Assembly: GCA_946478845.1 (NCBI GenBank) | Contig: CAMLDI010000031.1 | Coordinates: 1 to 32,603 of the forward strand | Reading direction: 5' to 3' | From: an uncultured Paenibacillaceae bacterium | GTDB taxonomy: Bacteria > Bacillota > Bacilli > Aneurinibacillales > Aneurinibacillaceae | DNA length: 32,603 nt | In this document: one piece after another, positions 32,447-32,603 of the stretch | Numbering within the stretch: the stretch's first letter is position 1 | Layout of the letters: each line of letters starts with the position of its first letter | Notes under the pieces: generated by a model | What the model was told of the DNA's origin: nothing | Database searches by the model: none | Seen by the model: only the letters and a program-made list of their open reading frames with translations | Program-made: the position numbers and the translations under genes

Positions 32447-32603
32447 ATGGCAAAACAGAAAAAATCAAAACCTAAAGTAATCAAAAGAGTCCCCAAAAAC
32501 GTAAAACAACACGTCGTCTATGTTAGTGATGATCAGGAGCTATTCATTATTGCTAACCGGTACAAAAACGTGAAAAATTACGTTTATTCAAGGTATTCCG
32601 GAA
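32447..32603 (+). CDS. N-terminus of a lysine-rich protein, possibly transposon-related
   Basis: The ATG at 32447 is preceded by GGAGAGGAGG; the frame stays open to the window end (52 codons). The start (MAKQKKSKPKVIKRVPKNVK) is basic, and the rest includes DDQELFIIANRYKNVKNYVY. The NRYKNVKNYVYSRYSG part reminds me of TnpB/IS605 OrfB-like proteins of Firmicutes; this is from memory and weak. The product is incomplete. An extended -10-like TGGTAAAAT lies at 32350-32358. Confidence 0.75.
   Translation, partial: MAKQKKSKPKVIKRVPKNVKQHVVYVSDDQELFIIANRYKNVKNYVYSRYSG

Noticed and set aside
1..32603. CRISPR arrays or long tandem repeats
   Set aside because: No regularly spaced repeats of 20-40 bases were seen; the hairpins at 19056-19330 are all different.

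Overview
The window looks like a chromosome segment of a low-GC, spore-forming Firmicute of the Bacillales type. Reasons: a ytfI/ytfJ sporulation pair, a DUF3231 protein, single-chain pyruvate carboxylase, a YqjM-type ene-reductase (NamA), YezD- and YkvA-like proteins, purine-rich AGGAGG ribosome sites with several TTG starts, and many hairpin-plus-T-run terminators. I cannot name the species.

Layout. 1-135: 3' part of a tRNA-Arg(TCT) and its terminator. 480-3530: two small unknown genes, then ytfI-like DUF2953, a DUF3231 protein and ytfJ/gerW. 3580-7040: pycA on the minus strand, sharing a terminator with ytfJ. 7230-12530: housekeeping and small genes (RluA-family pseudouridine synthase, two small membrane proteins, namA, a YkvA/DUF1232 protein, a GNAT acetyltransferase, a VIT/CCC1 metal transporter and a 35-codon membrane peptide). 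12800-15380: unknown or DUF genes (a coiled-coil protein pair, YezD/DUF2292, DUF2325, DUF1643). 15530-19025: an OmpR-type two-component system, a membrane protein and a small secreted protein with a direct-repeat site in front of it. 19055-19500: hairpin-rich DNA that may be a decayed IS200/IS605-like element, then tRNA-Leu(CAG).

From about 19680 to 29330 the base and codon use changes to visibly richer G+C. This block looks like a genomic island beside tRNA-Leu. It carries a TetR regulator with an ABC exporter-type pair (ATPase and 750-aa FtsX-like permease), an AlkZ-like winged-helix protein, a PadR regulator with a pentapeptide-repeat protein, a short remnant-like gene, and an 883-aa rifamycin phosphotransferase (Rph). 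TetR and PadR each have a clear palindromic operator laid over their own promoter.

29340-32603 returns to AT-rich host-like DNA: a strong extended -10 promoter with a long leader before a 54-aa membrane peptide, an ECF sigma factor/zinc anti-sigma operon with a matching ECF promoter, a membrane-protein gene broken by a frameshift and perhaps truncated at its 5' end, and the first 52 codons of a lysine-rich protein that may be transposon-related.

I saw no CRISPR array, rRNA or complete insertion sequence. The most unusual points are the island and its two operators, the SD-sequestering hairpin of the probable IS200-like relic, the frameshift near 31500, two well-supported small membrane-protein genes (12421-12528 and 29733-29897), and the long leader at 29373-29732.
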